Below are positions 48,923-56,735 of a DNA stretch of 64,000 nucleotides, piece after piece. The DNA lies in NCBI RefSeq assembly GCF_003970925.1, contig NZ_RWJF01000002.1:14137-78136 (forward strand). Reading direction: 5' to 3'. The stretch comes from Sphingomonas ginkgonis. GTDB lineage: Bacteria > Pseudomonadota > Alphaproteobacteria > Sphingomonadales > Sphingomonadaceae. Every line of letters starts with the position of its first letter. Position 1 is the first letter of the stretch. Made by a program: the position numbers and the translations under genes. Below the pieces are notes generated by a model, which worked only from the letters and a program-made list of their open reading frames with translations, was not told where the DNA came from and did not search any database.

Positions 48923-49053
48923 CACGCGAGGATCGTCACCCGCATGGGCCGAGACGCCGGCACGGTGGCTCGGTCGGCGCGCGGCGAGCGTGCCGATAGA
49001 GCCGTGCCCGGCAGGGTCGCGCGCCCTATACTCAACTCCAGGAGGATACGATC

Positions 49054-49299
49054 ATGCCACTGACCGAACTGCAAAACTGGATCATGCGCGAACTCGGCAC
49101 CCACCAAGGAAAATCAGACGGGCTTCCGACCCGCGCCGGCGTCGACGCGGAAGAAATGGAACAGGCGATCGAAGGTCTCGTCCAGCGCCGGTATGTGACG
49201 GTGATCGGGCCACCAAACCAGAACAGCTACATGGGCAAGGACGTCGATGAGTTGAGGCTTCAGCCCAACGGCGTCGGCTATGTGCGAACCCTCAAGTAG
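49054..49299 (+). CDS. Small winged-helix-like protein, unknown function
   Basis: An 81-residue ORF with an AGGAGGATACGATC ribosome site before the ATG at 49054 and a TATACT -10-like element at about 49028. The sequence TELQNWIMRELGTHQGKSDG followed by AEEMEQAIEGLVQRRYVTVI has the look of a small winged-helix domain, but no family is recognised. It is divergent from the 63-residue gene across the palindrome and element B. Confidence 0.6.
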   Translation: MPLTELQNWIMRELGTHQGKSDGLPTRAGVDAEEMEQAIEGLVQRRYVTVIGPPNQNSYMGKDVDELRLQPNGVGYVRTLK

Positions 49300-49428
49300 C
49301 CGAGAACGGTCGGCTTGGACGCATCCCACCGCAGATGTGCCCGGTTCGGGATGGCAAGAAGCCAATCGTGCGATACGGTGCGACTGGCATCGAGGTAGCG
49401 ACCCTCGACTAAGAGGGGAAACAAGCGG

Positions 49429-50487
49429 ATGTGGCCATTCTCCAAGGCCAAGGTGGCCGAGCCACCAAGGTCGGTTACTGTCTTGTCTCGCGAGACGTTG
49501 GAAGCAGGCATCCTGGCCGGCAAGGGCGACGGCGTACATATGGCCGTCCTTTACGCGACCATGCTTGGGTTCGGGCATGAGCTGCTGCGTGAACCGGCTG
49601 CGATCAGCGAGTTCATCACCTTCATACAGCGCCCGCCCGACTTCACCCCAGATGGCATCCAGCGTGCCGTAAGCCGGGTCATCCACGATGCCGACGTGAT
49701 GTGTCGGGGACAGTCGTTCGACGTGCTAACCTACGGGCCGCAGGGCAATCAAAATGCGCATCTGCGCCCGCTGCTCGATCCCTATCGACGGGCTATCGAG
49801 AAGCACGGAGCCGCACAGGTCTTTGCGGCAGCCAATTTCGATGTCGGCACCTTCATCCAGAAGGTCGCGTTGGAACGACGCGAGCGCGACGTCCGGGCAA
49901 TCCTGGGCAAACTTGACGAGAAACGGCCATATCTCGCCCCGCTGCTGATGCGCGCGCGTGCCAAGGGGCGGAACAAATATGGCGATCTCGACTACACCGA
50001 GTTCTTTTCCGAGCTGACGAACTTCTTGAAGACCTACTTCAATGAAACCAACCTGCCGTTCTTCTACACGTACCTTCCGCTGATGCTCTGCCTCGAACAT
50101 ATCGAGCCTTGGATGGTGGAAACGGAAGATGGCCTCTCGATGCCGGTCGACGGGATCGATTTCGAGCATTGGTGCGCCGCTCGGATTGAGGAACAGGGTT
50201 GGGTTGTCCGGGTGAGCAAAGCATCGGGCGACCAGGGCATCGACATTGAGGCGATGCGCGGCGGGAAGCTCGTTGCAATTCAGTGTAAGCGATACACGCA
50301 ACCGATCGGCAACAAGTCGGTCCAAGAAGCTTATACCGGGGCGACGCACTATCGGGCGGATCGGGCGGTGGTGATCGGAACGGGCGGCTATACGCGCGCC
50401 GCGATCGAGCTGGCCGAAAACACCGGCGTGATCCTTATCGATGCGGAGAACATCGCGGCGTTCACGGAGCTGGTATCGGTCGGGTAA
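49429..50487 (+). CDS. Mrr-like restriction endonuclease-family protein
   Basis: A 352-residue protein with a C-terminal Mrr-type PD-(D/E)xK nuclease domain: FEHWCAARIEEQGWVVRVSK, then GDQGIDIEAMRGGKLVAIQC and KRY. This gives the catalytic Asp272 and the Gln285-x-Lys287 pair. The N-terminal 200 residues form an unrecognised helical region. Mrr-domain enzymes cut methylated or foreign DNA. It stands alone between two plasmid genes with no methylase beside it, so it probably targets modified DNA or acts as an anti-phage nuclease. The start is ATG at 49429. Confidence 0.8.
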   Translation: MWPFSKAKVAEPPRSVTVLSRETLEAGILAGKGDGVHMAVLYATMLGFGHELLREPAAISEFITFIQRPPDFTPDGIQRAVSRVIHDADVMCRGQSFDVLTYGPQGNQNAHLRPLLDPYRRAIEKHGAAQVFAAANFDVGTFIQKVALERRERDVRAILGKLDEKRPYLAPLLMRARAKGRNKYGDLDYTEFFSELTNFLKTYFNETNLPFFYTYLPLMLCLEHIEPWMVETEDGLSMPVDGIDFEHWCAARIEEQGWVVRVSKASGDQGIDIEAMRGGKLVAIQCKRYTQPIGNKSVQEAYTGATHYRADRAVVIGTGGYTRAAIELAENTGVILIDAENIAAFTELVSVG

Positions 50488-50579
50488 CTACGCCGCTAGT
50501 CCGCTCTGCGGGCGGGCGGCGCGCGATCTATGGGCTGGGGCGGGCTCATAGCTCAAGTTCCAGTCTGGAGCGGAGAGGG

Positions 50580-51233
50580 TCAAGCGGCGAAGGGGACAGG
50601 CACCAATAGCGCGTCCTCGATCGGCTCGACGTCGTGCAGCTCCACCATTGTAATCTTCTCGGCGCGCTCGGCGCCGACCGGATCGAGATAGACATAGGTG
50701 TGGTCCGCGAAGACCGGGCTGCACAAGCGCCAGATGACGCCCTTGCGGCCGATGCGACGTTCGGCGCGACCATCATAGGAGGCGAACGATCCGACGACGC
50801 GGACGCGCTGCGCGATCCGTAGCCAGTTCGCCGCGCCGTCGATGACGGCGGCTCTCTCTTCGGCTGATAACGCCGGTCGGCCTATGCCGAACGTCGCTTG
50901 CGGGTCGCGCGCGAGCCGCGCCAGCTTCTCCTCGACGGGCTCGGGGGTCCAGGTCGAGACGGGGCCGGGCTTGGTGCGGTGCATGTGCGTGACGGGCTTT
51001 TCCCCGAATAGATCGGGCTGAACGCCCACTAACCGGCGCGCGAACATCGCCTTGTGATAGGCGCGTCGCCACAGCGCCTCTGGGGTAGGAGGCTTGCTCG
51101 GCGCACCGTCGCGCATCAGCGCGACAAGCTCGTTGAACGTCGCCTCGTCCACGGTCGCAATGCGGGGGTCATAAACCAACCGGCTCGCGACTGCCCGGCC
51201 CCCTTCGGGGCCGGTATCGTCGGGCTGGGTCAT
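50580..51233 (-). CDS. Plasmid protein of unknown function downstream of ardC
   Basis: A 217-residue protein with two hydrophilic, Arg-rich domains. FNELVALMRDGAPSKPPTPE near the start is followed by EEKLARLARDPQATFGIG and a beta-rich C-terminal half (VRVVGSFASYDGRAERRIGR). No family can be named. Its ATG overlaps the ardC stop by four bases (51230-51233), so it is translated with ardC and is probably co-regulated by element copy C. Such coupling suggests a related anti-restriction or establishment function. Confidence 0.6.
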   Translation of the reverse strand: MTQPDDTGPEGGRAVASRLVYDPRIATVDEATFNELVALMRDGAPSKPPTPEALWRRAYHKAMFARRLVGVQPDLFGEKPVTHMHRTKPGPVSTWTPEPVEEKLARLARDPQATFGIGRPALSAEERAAVIDGAANWLRIAQRVRVVGSFASYDGRAERRIGRKGVIWRLCSPVFADHTYVYLDPVGAERAEKITMVELHDVEPIEDALLVPVPFAA

Positions 51234-52156
51234 GCCGCTTCCTCAAGCTCGGGGGCGGTGTCGATCGCCATGCGGCTCAAGAGCCAATCGGCTGCGGCCT
51301 GCGCCTGCGTCGCTGCAGTGAAGATGCAACGCTTGTCGTTGCGCAGTGCCTGTAGCCAGCTCGCCAGATAGGCGGCGTGATCCTCGCGATCGTGGAGCTT
51401 GATGCCGATCGCGCCGCTGACGAACGCTGCGCCAAGTTCTGCTACCAGTTCCTCGCGGGCATAGTCCTCGCGCTTCGTGGAAATGAGGGAAGGGCGAGCG
51501 AGCCGGTCAACGTGGCCGGTCGCATGGCAAAGCTCATGGGCGAGGGTCGAATAATAATCGTCGCCGGTGTGGAAGTCGGCAAACTCGGGCATGACGACGT
51601 GATCGCCGCTCGGCTGATAGTAGGGCTGCGAACCGTGGTGGCGAACCGTCACCGGGACGCGGGAAAAGAGGGTGTCCAGCTCGGCGTCGCGCGCGTCGGG
51701 GTTGGTCGCGGTGATGACGGGCAAGGGGGCCGGATATCTGGCCTCGATGCCGTCGATCTGCTCGGCGTTGAAGACGGTGTAGCGCTTGAGGAACGCCACC
51801 TGACGCTTGCCGTCCTCGCCGTTGCCGCCACGCTCGCCCTTATCGTCCACCACGATCTTGTTGGCATAGACCACCGTCGAACCCTTCTCGCCCTTGCGGA
51901 CGCATCCGCCGAGCGCGATGGCCTGCTTGAACGTCAGCCAGTGCGGCGAGGCATAGCCCTTCGTCATCGCCACCACCCACAGGGTCAGGACGTTGATCCC
52001 ACGGTAGGGCACGCCGGTCGAGCGAAGCGGGATGTTGGGCGCGGTGCTGCCGTTCCACGATTTCGACCAAGGTCGGGTGCCAGCTTCCAGCATCGCCACC
52101 ATCTGATCGGTGATTTCCTGATAGACGTCGGCCCGATTGTCCGTGATCCGTCCCAT
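51230..52156 (-). CDS. ardC: ArdC-type anti-restriction protein
   Basis: A 308-residue ArdC/TraC-primase-like protein with an N-terminal single-stranded-DNA-binding domain (DVYQEITDQMVAMLEAGTRP, then WKS/NGS and RSTGVPYRGINVL). A C-terminal zinc metallopeptidase-like domain has the HELCHATGHVDR motif (His, Glu, His ligands) and EELVAELGAAFV. ArdC proteins bind single-stranded DNA and protect incoming plasmids from restriction. The ATG at 52156 matches the family start; the frame further upstream runs through the repeat element. Element C (52176-52422) and a palindrome (52459) lie upstream. Confidence 0.9.
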   Translation of the reverse strand: MGRITDNRADVYQEITDQMVAMLEAGTRPWSKSWNGSTAPNIPLRSTGVPYRGINVLTLWVVAMTKGYASPHWLTFKQAIALGGCVRKGEKGSTVVYANKIVVDDKGERGGNGEDGKRQVAFLKRYTVFNAEQIDGIEARYPAPLPVITATNPDARDAELDTLFSRVPVTVRHHGSQPYYQPSGDHVVMPEFADFHTGDDYYSTLAHELCHATGHVDRLARPSLISTKREDYAREELVAELGAAFVSGAIGIKLHDREDHAAYLASWLQALRNDKRCIFTAATQAQAAADWLLSRMAIDTAPELEEAA

Positions 52157-52175
52157 GTCACTTTTCCTTTCCTTT

Positions 52176-52422
52176 GAGGCTGAAAGCCGGTCGCAACAGC
52201 AACCGGCTCTGCCTTTCCGGCGAGGAACGGGATGGGGAGGGAGGGCGAGAATCTGGTCCCTGGCGCGGGCGAGCCGCCCTAGCGCGGCCGACGCCCCGAG
52301 GGGCGCCGGGTGCCGCGCTTGGCGGATTACACGGGGGACCTGATTGTCGTTCGGGAACGAAAGGGCAGCCGCCCTTGGTGTTCCCCTCGCGCCGGCGGGC
52401 CTCCGGGGGAGGGCAGCGGCGC
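52176..52422 (-). repeat. Three-hairpin leader element, copy C (upstream of ardC)
   Basis: Third copy. Hairpin 1: AGCCGGT...ACCGGCT. Hairpin 2: CCGCC and GCGCGGC pairing with GCCGCGC and GGCGG, inner stem CGCCCC/GGGGCG. Hairpin 3: GGGAAC...GTTCCC enclosing AAGGGC-AGCC-GCCCTT. A short CCTCC/GGAGG hairpin follows. Unpaired blocks such as CCGGCGAGGA, CGGGATGGGGAGGG and GGATTACACGGGG also recur in the other copies. The gene start is 20 bases away, and the palindrome at 52459 is 37 bases beyond the far end, as in copy B. Confidence 0.78.
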
Positions 52423-52458
52423 CAGCGAGAGCACACCCCGCCGTCGGGCGGGTCCGCT

Positions 52459-52478
52459 GGTGTGCCACGTGGCACACC
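52459..52478. repeat. parS-like palindrome, copy 5
   Basis: Core TGTGCCACGTGGCACA at 52461-52476 with GG and CC flanks, a 20-bp perfect palindrome about 300 bases upstream of the ardC start and 130 bases upstream of the divergent dual-ATPase gene. Its distance to element C equals that in copy B, which favours a regulatory role for these two copies. Confidence 0.75.
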
Positions 52479-52605
52479 CATCACCTGACGCTGCCTGCAC
52501 CTCGTCAGAGAACACGATAGCGGTTGGGAAACTCATCCGGATGCGGCTAGGCTATGAACGCGCCTGTGCTCAGGTCACATTGAAAGCTAGGACGAACGCC
52601 CACTG

Positions 52606-55113
52606 ATGCCAAAAGACTGGTCATCGATTTTCGACAACTACGGGTTGAAGCGGGTATCGCGAACGGACAGGTCGAAGAGCGCCTACCTGCCGAATGAGGA
52701 CCAACGCGCGGCGTTGGCGGCCGCTGGCTATCTTCCCGGGCATGCTGAAGACGAGAACCTAATCAGCATCGAGGTTCTGGGCGAAAAGCATCCTCCGCTT
52801 GCCACATCCTACTACGGTGCACGACGGCAGGGATCAGGTCGAGAGCCCGAGATCAGGATGGGACGAGGGATTGTCTCTTGGTCCAAGGACAACGACACGC
52901 TCCTCATCGGCAACATAGGACGTCATGTCTATGTCGTCAGAGCCAACACGGTAACTCCCGATGATATTGAGCTGCCTGACCGCAAATTAAATCAGGCATT
53001 CAGGCCACGTGCGCGACTCCTTCAGCTATTGGGCGATCAGCTCATCGGGTCGTCGAAGCTGGCAGTCTTCGAGCTCGTCAAGAACGCCTACGACGCTGAT
53101 GCTGATGAAGTCGATATTACCATAGGGGACCTTGGTACGGCGGCCCCTTGGATCAGGGTCGAAGACAATGGTCAGGGTATGTCACTGGAAACCATTCGCG
53201 ACGTCTGGCTCGTTCCGGGTGATGACCACCGCGAGAAGGACCGCAGCCAAGACCGCAGGTCACCCAAATACCACCGTCTGCCGCTTGGTGAAAAGGGTGT
53301 CGGCCGCTTTGCGGTACACAAGCTGGGCGGCCGGGTTCTGATGACAACGCGGGCGGCAGGATGCCGTGAGTGTCATGTCTCGATCGACTGGTCGGAACTG
53401 ATGTCTAACCGCTTCCTGGATGACGCGGCGGTCACCGTCACGGAACGCGACGCCCAAGTGTTTACCGGCAACAAGACCGGCACACGCATCAGGATTGACG
53501 ATCTGAGCCAGCGGGACTGGACCCGAGCCGAGGTTCGCGACCTGTATCGACAGGTCACATCGATTTCGTCACCGTTCTCTGCCAAGGAGGACGATTTCGA
53601 AATCAAGTTCAACGTACCCGGTCACCAGAACTGGATATCAGAGCTTCCTGACGCATCGGAGCTGCTCAAAAAGGCGCCTTGGCGCTTTAACTTCGAGTTC
53701 GACGGAAATGTTCTGACCTATACGTATGCCTTTCGCGGTGTGCCCGGGATCCCTGTCGAATCGCGCACCGTTACGCTCGCAGAGAAACTTCAAGTCGTAG
53801 CCGAGCGCGAACCCGACGACCTTGATGCCGCCTCGGGTCCGAGGCCAAAGCGATCGGTCAATATTGTAGCTGATGAGTCGACCATTCACGGCATAGGCAC
53901 CGTGAAGGGCACCTTATACGTCTACGATCGCGATCGCGAGATCATGTCGCGCTACTCGCAATCACGTTTGATTGACCGTTTTCTCGATCAGAATGGCGGA
54001 ATCAGGGTCTATCGCGACAACATCCGGATCTACAATTACGGCGAGCCCGGGGATGACTGGCTGGGCCTTGACCTCCGGCGGGTCAACAGCCCGTCGCGGA
54101 GCCTTAGCCGCAACATCGTCATCGGCCTTGTTGATATCAATCTGTCCGACAGTACCGGCCTGAGAGAGAAAACGAACAGGGAGGGTTTTGTCGAGAACGG
54201 GCCTTATCGGAGATTTAGGCAGATCGTTCTTGGTGCAATCAGCGTGTTCGAAACCGAACGGCGTCTGGACAAGCGCCGTATCAGGCTGCTGACTGGCAAT
54301 GCGCCCAGCGTTGATCGGGAAGTTGCGGGGCCTATCGGAAACGTGAGGAAGGTCGCCCGTTCAAAGGGGTTCCTCGAAGAGATAGATCCCTCTCTCCGGC
54401 GCGTTGAGCAGGAATTTCGTCAGCTCAGGGAGGACTTCCTGCGAGCTGGTATCTCGCAGGTTGGCCTCGCCGTTGTTTTTCACGAGGTCGAGCGCGGCAT
54501 TGGGGCACTCGCTACCGCGATCGCTGGTGACGCGGAAATGGGCGAGCTTAAGCGACAGGTCGGGCAGCTTCAGGGCGTTCTTGAGACATCGACCCAGCTA
54601 CTCAGGAAAGGCGACAAGAAGTCGTACTCGCTGAAGCAGCTCGCTCGCCGTGCGCGCGACCTGACATCGGTCCGGTTCCGCGTTCACCATGTGCAGCTCG
54701 TTTGCCCTGCCCTCGAGGAGGATGCTGAAGATGCAAACTCGGTCTTCGCCTTTGGTCTGGCGCTAGGAGCGGCGACCAACATCATCGACAATGCTATACA
54801 CTGGCTGAAGGTCGCTGTGCCGGACGAGGCCGCGGGATCGCGCCGAATTTTCATGAACGTGGTGGCCGATCATGGCGGCCGTCCCGTACTGGTCATTGCG
54901 GACAACGGACCTGGCTTCCGCGATCCGCCGGAGCAGGTGGTTGAGCCCTTCTTCTCGCGGCGGCCTGACGGCATGGGGCTTGGATTGTACTACGCCAACC
55001 TCGCCATGAACCTCAACGACGGGGAGTTGCTGTTCCCTTCGATGGACGACTTTGACATTCCGGAAGAGTTTAACGGCGCCGTAGTCGCCTTGGCTTTCAA
55101 AAAGGAGGAATAA
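52606..55113 (+). CDS. Dual-GHKL ATPase/histidine-kinase-like protein (paraMORC/Hsp90-type plus HATPase)
   Basis: An 835-residue protein with two ATP-binding folds. The N-half has GHL-type motifs: ELVKNAYDADADEV (Glu156, Asn160), VEDNGQGMS (Asp187) and LGEKGVGRFAVHKLG (residues 227-241), as in MORC/MutL/Hsp90 ATPases. The C-half has a histidine-kinase-like His626 (VVFHEVERG), an N-box ATNIIDNAIHWL (Asn725, Asn729), the G-box ADNGPGF (766-772) and GMGLGLYYAN. Two GHKL domains in one chain are unusual. It is followed four bases later by a receiver-domain gene, so it may be a two-component-like sensor in a defence region. Confidence 0.8.
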   Translation: MPKDWSSIFDNYGLKRVSRTDRSKSAYLPNEDQRAALAAAGYLPGHAEDENLISIEVLGEKHPPLATSYYGARRQGSGREPEIRMGRGIVSWSKDNDTLLIGNIGRHVYVVRANTVTPDDIELPDRKLNQAFRPRARLLQLLGDQLIGSSKLAVFELVKNAYDADADEVDITIGDLGTAAPWIRVEDNGQGMSLETIRDVWLVPGDDHREKDRSQDRRSPKYHRLPLGEKGVGRFAVHKLGGRVLMTTRAAGCRECHVSIDWSELMSNRFLDDAAVTVTERDAQVFTGNKTGTRIRIDDLSQRDWTRAEVRDLYRQVTSISSPFSAKEDDFEIKFNVPGHQNWISELPDASELLKKAPWRFNFEFDGNVLTYTYAFRGVPGIPVESRTVTLAEKLQVVAEREPDDLDAASGPRPKRSVNIVADESTIHGIGTVKGTLYVYDRDREIMSRYSQSRLIDRFLDQNGGIRVYRDNIRIYNYGEPGDDWLGLDLRRVNSPSRSLSRNIVIGLVDINLSDSTGLREKTNREGFVENGPYRRFRQIVLGAISVFETERRLDKRRIRLLTGNAPSVDREVAGPIGNVRKVARSKGFLEEIDPSLRRVEQEFRQLREDFLRAGISQVGLAVVFHEVERGIGALATAIAGDAEMGELKRQVGQLQGVLETSTQLLRKGDKKSYSLKQLARRARDLTSVRFRVHHVQLVCPALEEDAEDANSVFAFGLALGAATNIIDNAIHWLKVAVPDEAAGSRRIFMNVVADHGGRPVLVIADNGPGFRDPPEQVVEPFFSRRPDGMGLGLYYANLAMNLNDGELLFPSMDDFDIPEEFNGAVVALAFKKEE

Positions 55114-55117
55114 GCAG

Positions 55118-56425
55118 GTGTTCACGCCGGCACGTTACGTCATTGTCGATGACAATGCCGAAGAGCTCAAGCAGCTGGCCGACAGCCTGCAGGACATCGG
55201 AGCACCTTGCCTCCCGTTACACTATAACGAAGTCGACGGCATCAACGTCAAACATCTGCAAGGAGTACGCCTGCTGTTTCTCGATCTGCATCTGACCACA
55301 GGTGCGCAGTCGAGTGATACAGCCTATGCATCTGGTGTTATCGTCGACCTTCTCGAGAGGGGCATTACTGACGCGACGGGTCCCTACGTGGTCATCCTCT
55401 GGACCAAGCATCAGGAACAGAAAGAGGCGTTCGAGACCTACGTGATGACGAACCTGGACGCATCCAAGCGACCGATTGCCATCCTGAGCCTCGATAAGAA
55501 CGACTATCTCGCCGGCAAGGCAGGCGAAAAGCTGACGGAGGATGTGGGGAGAATTATCGAAACCGATCCGCGGTTGAGAGCACTCCTAGATTGGGAGCGC
55601 GAGGTTTTGAGAGCAGCCGGTGCTACCCTTGTAGAAATCGGGACCTTGGTCTCCACCGGCGACAGGGTCGCTGTGCGCTTCTCGGAGCGTCTGGACGAGA
55701 TCCTGAGCCTGATTGCCTCAGAGGCGGTGGGTGAGGAAAACGCGAAGGCTGACCCATACAGCGCGATCAATGCTGCCCTGATGCCCATCCTCTCAGACCG
55801 TCTTGCAAACCAACGGATCCATCCGACAAGCAACGCAATCTGGCAGGCAGCAGTGACCAAGATTTCCGGGGTCCCCCATCCTACGCTCGCAGACGCTGCA
55901 AAACTCAACTCAATGCTGCATCTCGCCGCGTCAGCCAGCGAGGAGCTGAAACCTGGCAACTGGGGAGCGGTGACGCTTTTGTCAGAAAATGGTCTTGAGG
56001 ATTTCGTCGCGGCACGCTTCGACGTGGCACTCAAGCCGCTTCTCTCCGGCACATTCTGCATGACCGAAAAGAAGGACCGGACAGCAACGAAGCTGTGCGT
56101 CGTCCGCGTCGGGGCGAGCTGCGACTATGCCCAGAATCGCAAGGGGCCGATCCCTTTCATACTGGGCGCCATTATGCCTGCCGGAGCCGCCCGCCGGGAC
56201 CAGAACCTGCCCAAGGCAGAAATCGTCACTCCACCGCTGGTCATAGAAGGCTTCGAACAACCCGTCATGATCGTGTTCAACACTCACCTCCAGATCACCC
56301 TGGTTCCAGGCGAGTTCGAAGGGTGGAAGCCGCTCTGTCGGCTCCGCGAACCTCTGTTGATGCAGGTAACCACACATGGAGCACAGACGGCGACACGACC
56401 GGCGATCATCAGCTTCCGTCCCTAA
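55118..56425 (+). CDS. Receiver-domain protein with large unknown C-terminal domain
   Basis: A 435-residue protein. Residues 1-130 form a receiver-like fold: YVIVDDNAEELKQLADSL (Asp11, Asp12), LLFLDLHLTT (Asp56 as phosphoacceptor), ILWTKHQEQ and LSLDKNDYL (Lys127). The C-terminal 300 residues match no family I recognise; they contain mixed helical and beta stretches and no obvious nuclease, HTH or transmembrane motif. The GTG at 55118 follows AAAAAGGAGGAATAAG and lies four bases after the ATPase gene, so the two form one transcript. It is probably a response regulator or effector for the dual-GHKL protein. Confidence 0.75.
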   Translation: MFTPARYVIVDDNAEELKQLADSLQDIGAPCLPLHYNEVDGINVKHLQGVRLLFLDLHLTTGAQSSDTAYASGVIVDLLERGITDATGPYVVILWTKHQEQKEAFETYVMTNLDASKRPIAILSLDKNDYLAGKAGEKLTEDVGRIIETDPRLRALLDWEREVLRAAGATLVEIGTLVSTGDRVAVRFSERLDEILSLIASEAVGEENAKADPYSAINAALMPILSDRLANQRIHPTSNAIWQAAVTKISGVPHPTLADAAKLNSMLHLAASASEELKPGNWGAVTLLSENGLEDFVAARFDVALKPLLSGTFCMTEKKDRTATKLCVVRVGASCDYAQNRKGPIPFILGAIMPAGAARRDQNLPKAEIVTPPLVIEGFEQPVMIVFNTHLQITLVPGEFEGWKPLCRLREPLLMQVTTHGAQTATRPAIISFRP

Positions 56426-56444
56426 GACGGCAGCTCATGGGTAG

Positions 56445-56735
56445 TCAGTGGCGTACCGGGGCTAACATGTACACTGCACCGTCAGCCGATGCGCGATAAA
56501 GCACCAGTTCGAGCGCTTCGTTGCCGGAGGCTATGCTAAGCAGGGTCGGAGCTCCGCCGGCCACCACGTCGTCGTAATCTGCGGAGCTGCGGATAATCGC
56601 CTCCATCTCCGGGGGCAGCGGTACAAAGCGGAGCTCTCCCGGAACGTACATGCTGCGCCAGCACGTGACGATTTCATGCTGGTGCGCGACGATGCGGTGC
56701 GCCGCGACCAGCTCGCGCTCGAGATCCGTAGTCAT
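56445..56735 (-). CDS. Small protein at the end of the restriction operon, unknown
   Basis: A 96-residue protein without recognised family (TDLERELVAAHRIVAHQHEI, then PLPPEMEAIIRSSADYDDVV). The ATG at 56735 overlaps the EcoRII-like stop by four bases (ATGA), so it is translated with the nuclease gene. It could be an accessory or control protein of the restriction system or an unrelated small gene. It converges with the receiver-domain gene. Confidence 0.6.
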   Translation of the reverse strand: MTTDLERELVAAHRIVAHQHEIVTCWRSMYVPGELRFVPLPPEMEAIIRSSADYDDVVAGGAPTLLSIASGNEALELVLYRASADGAVYMLAPVRH

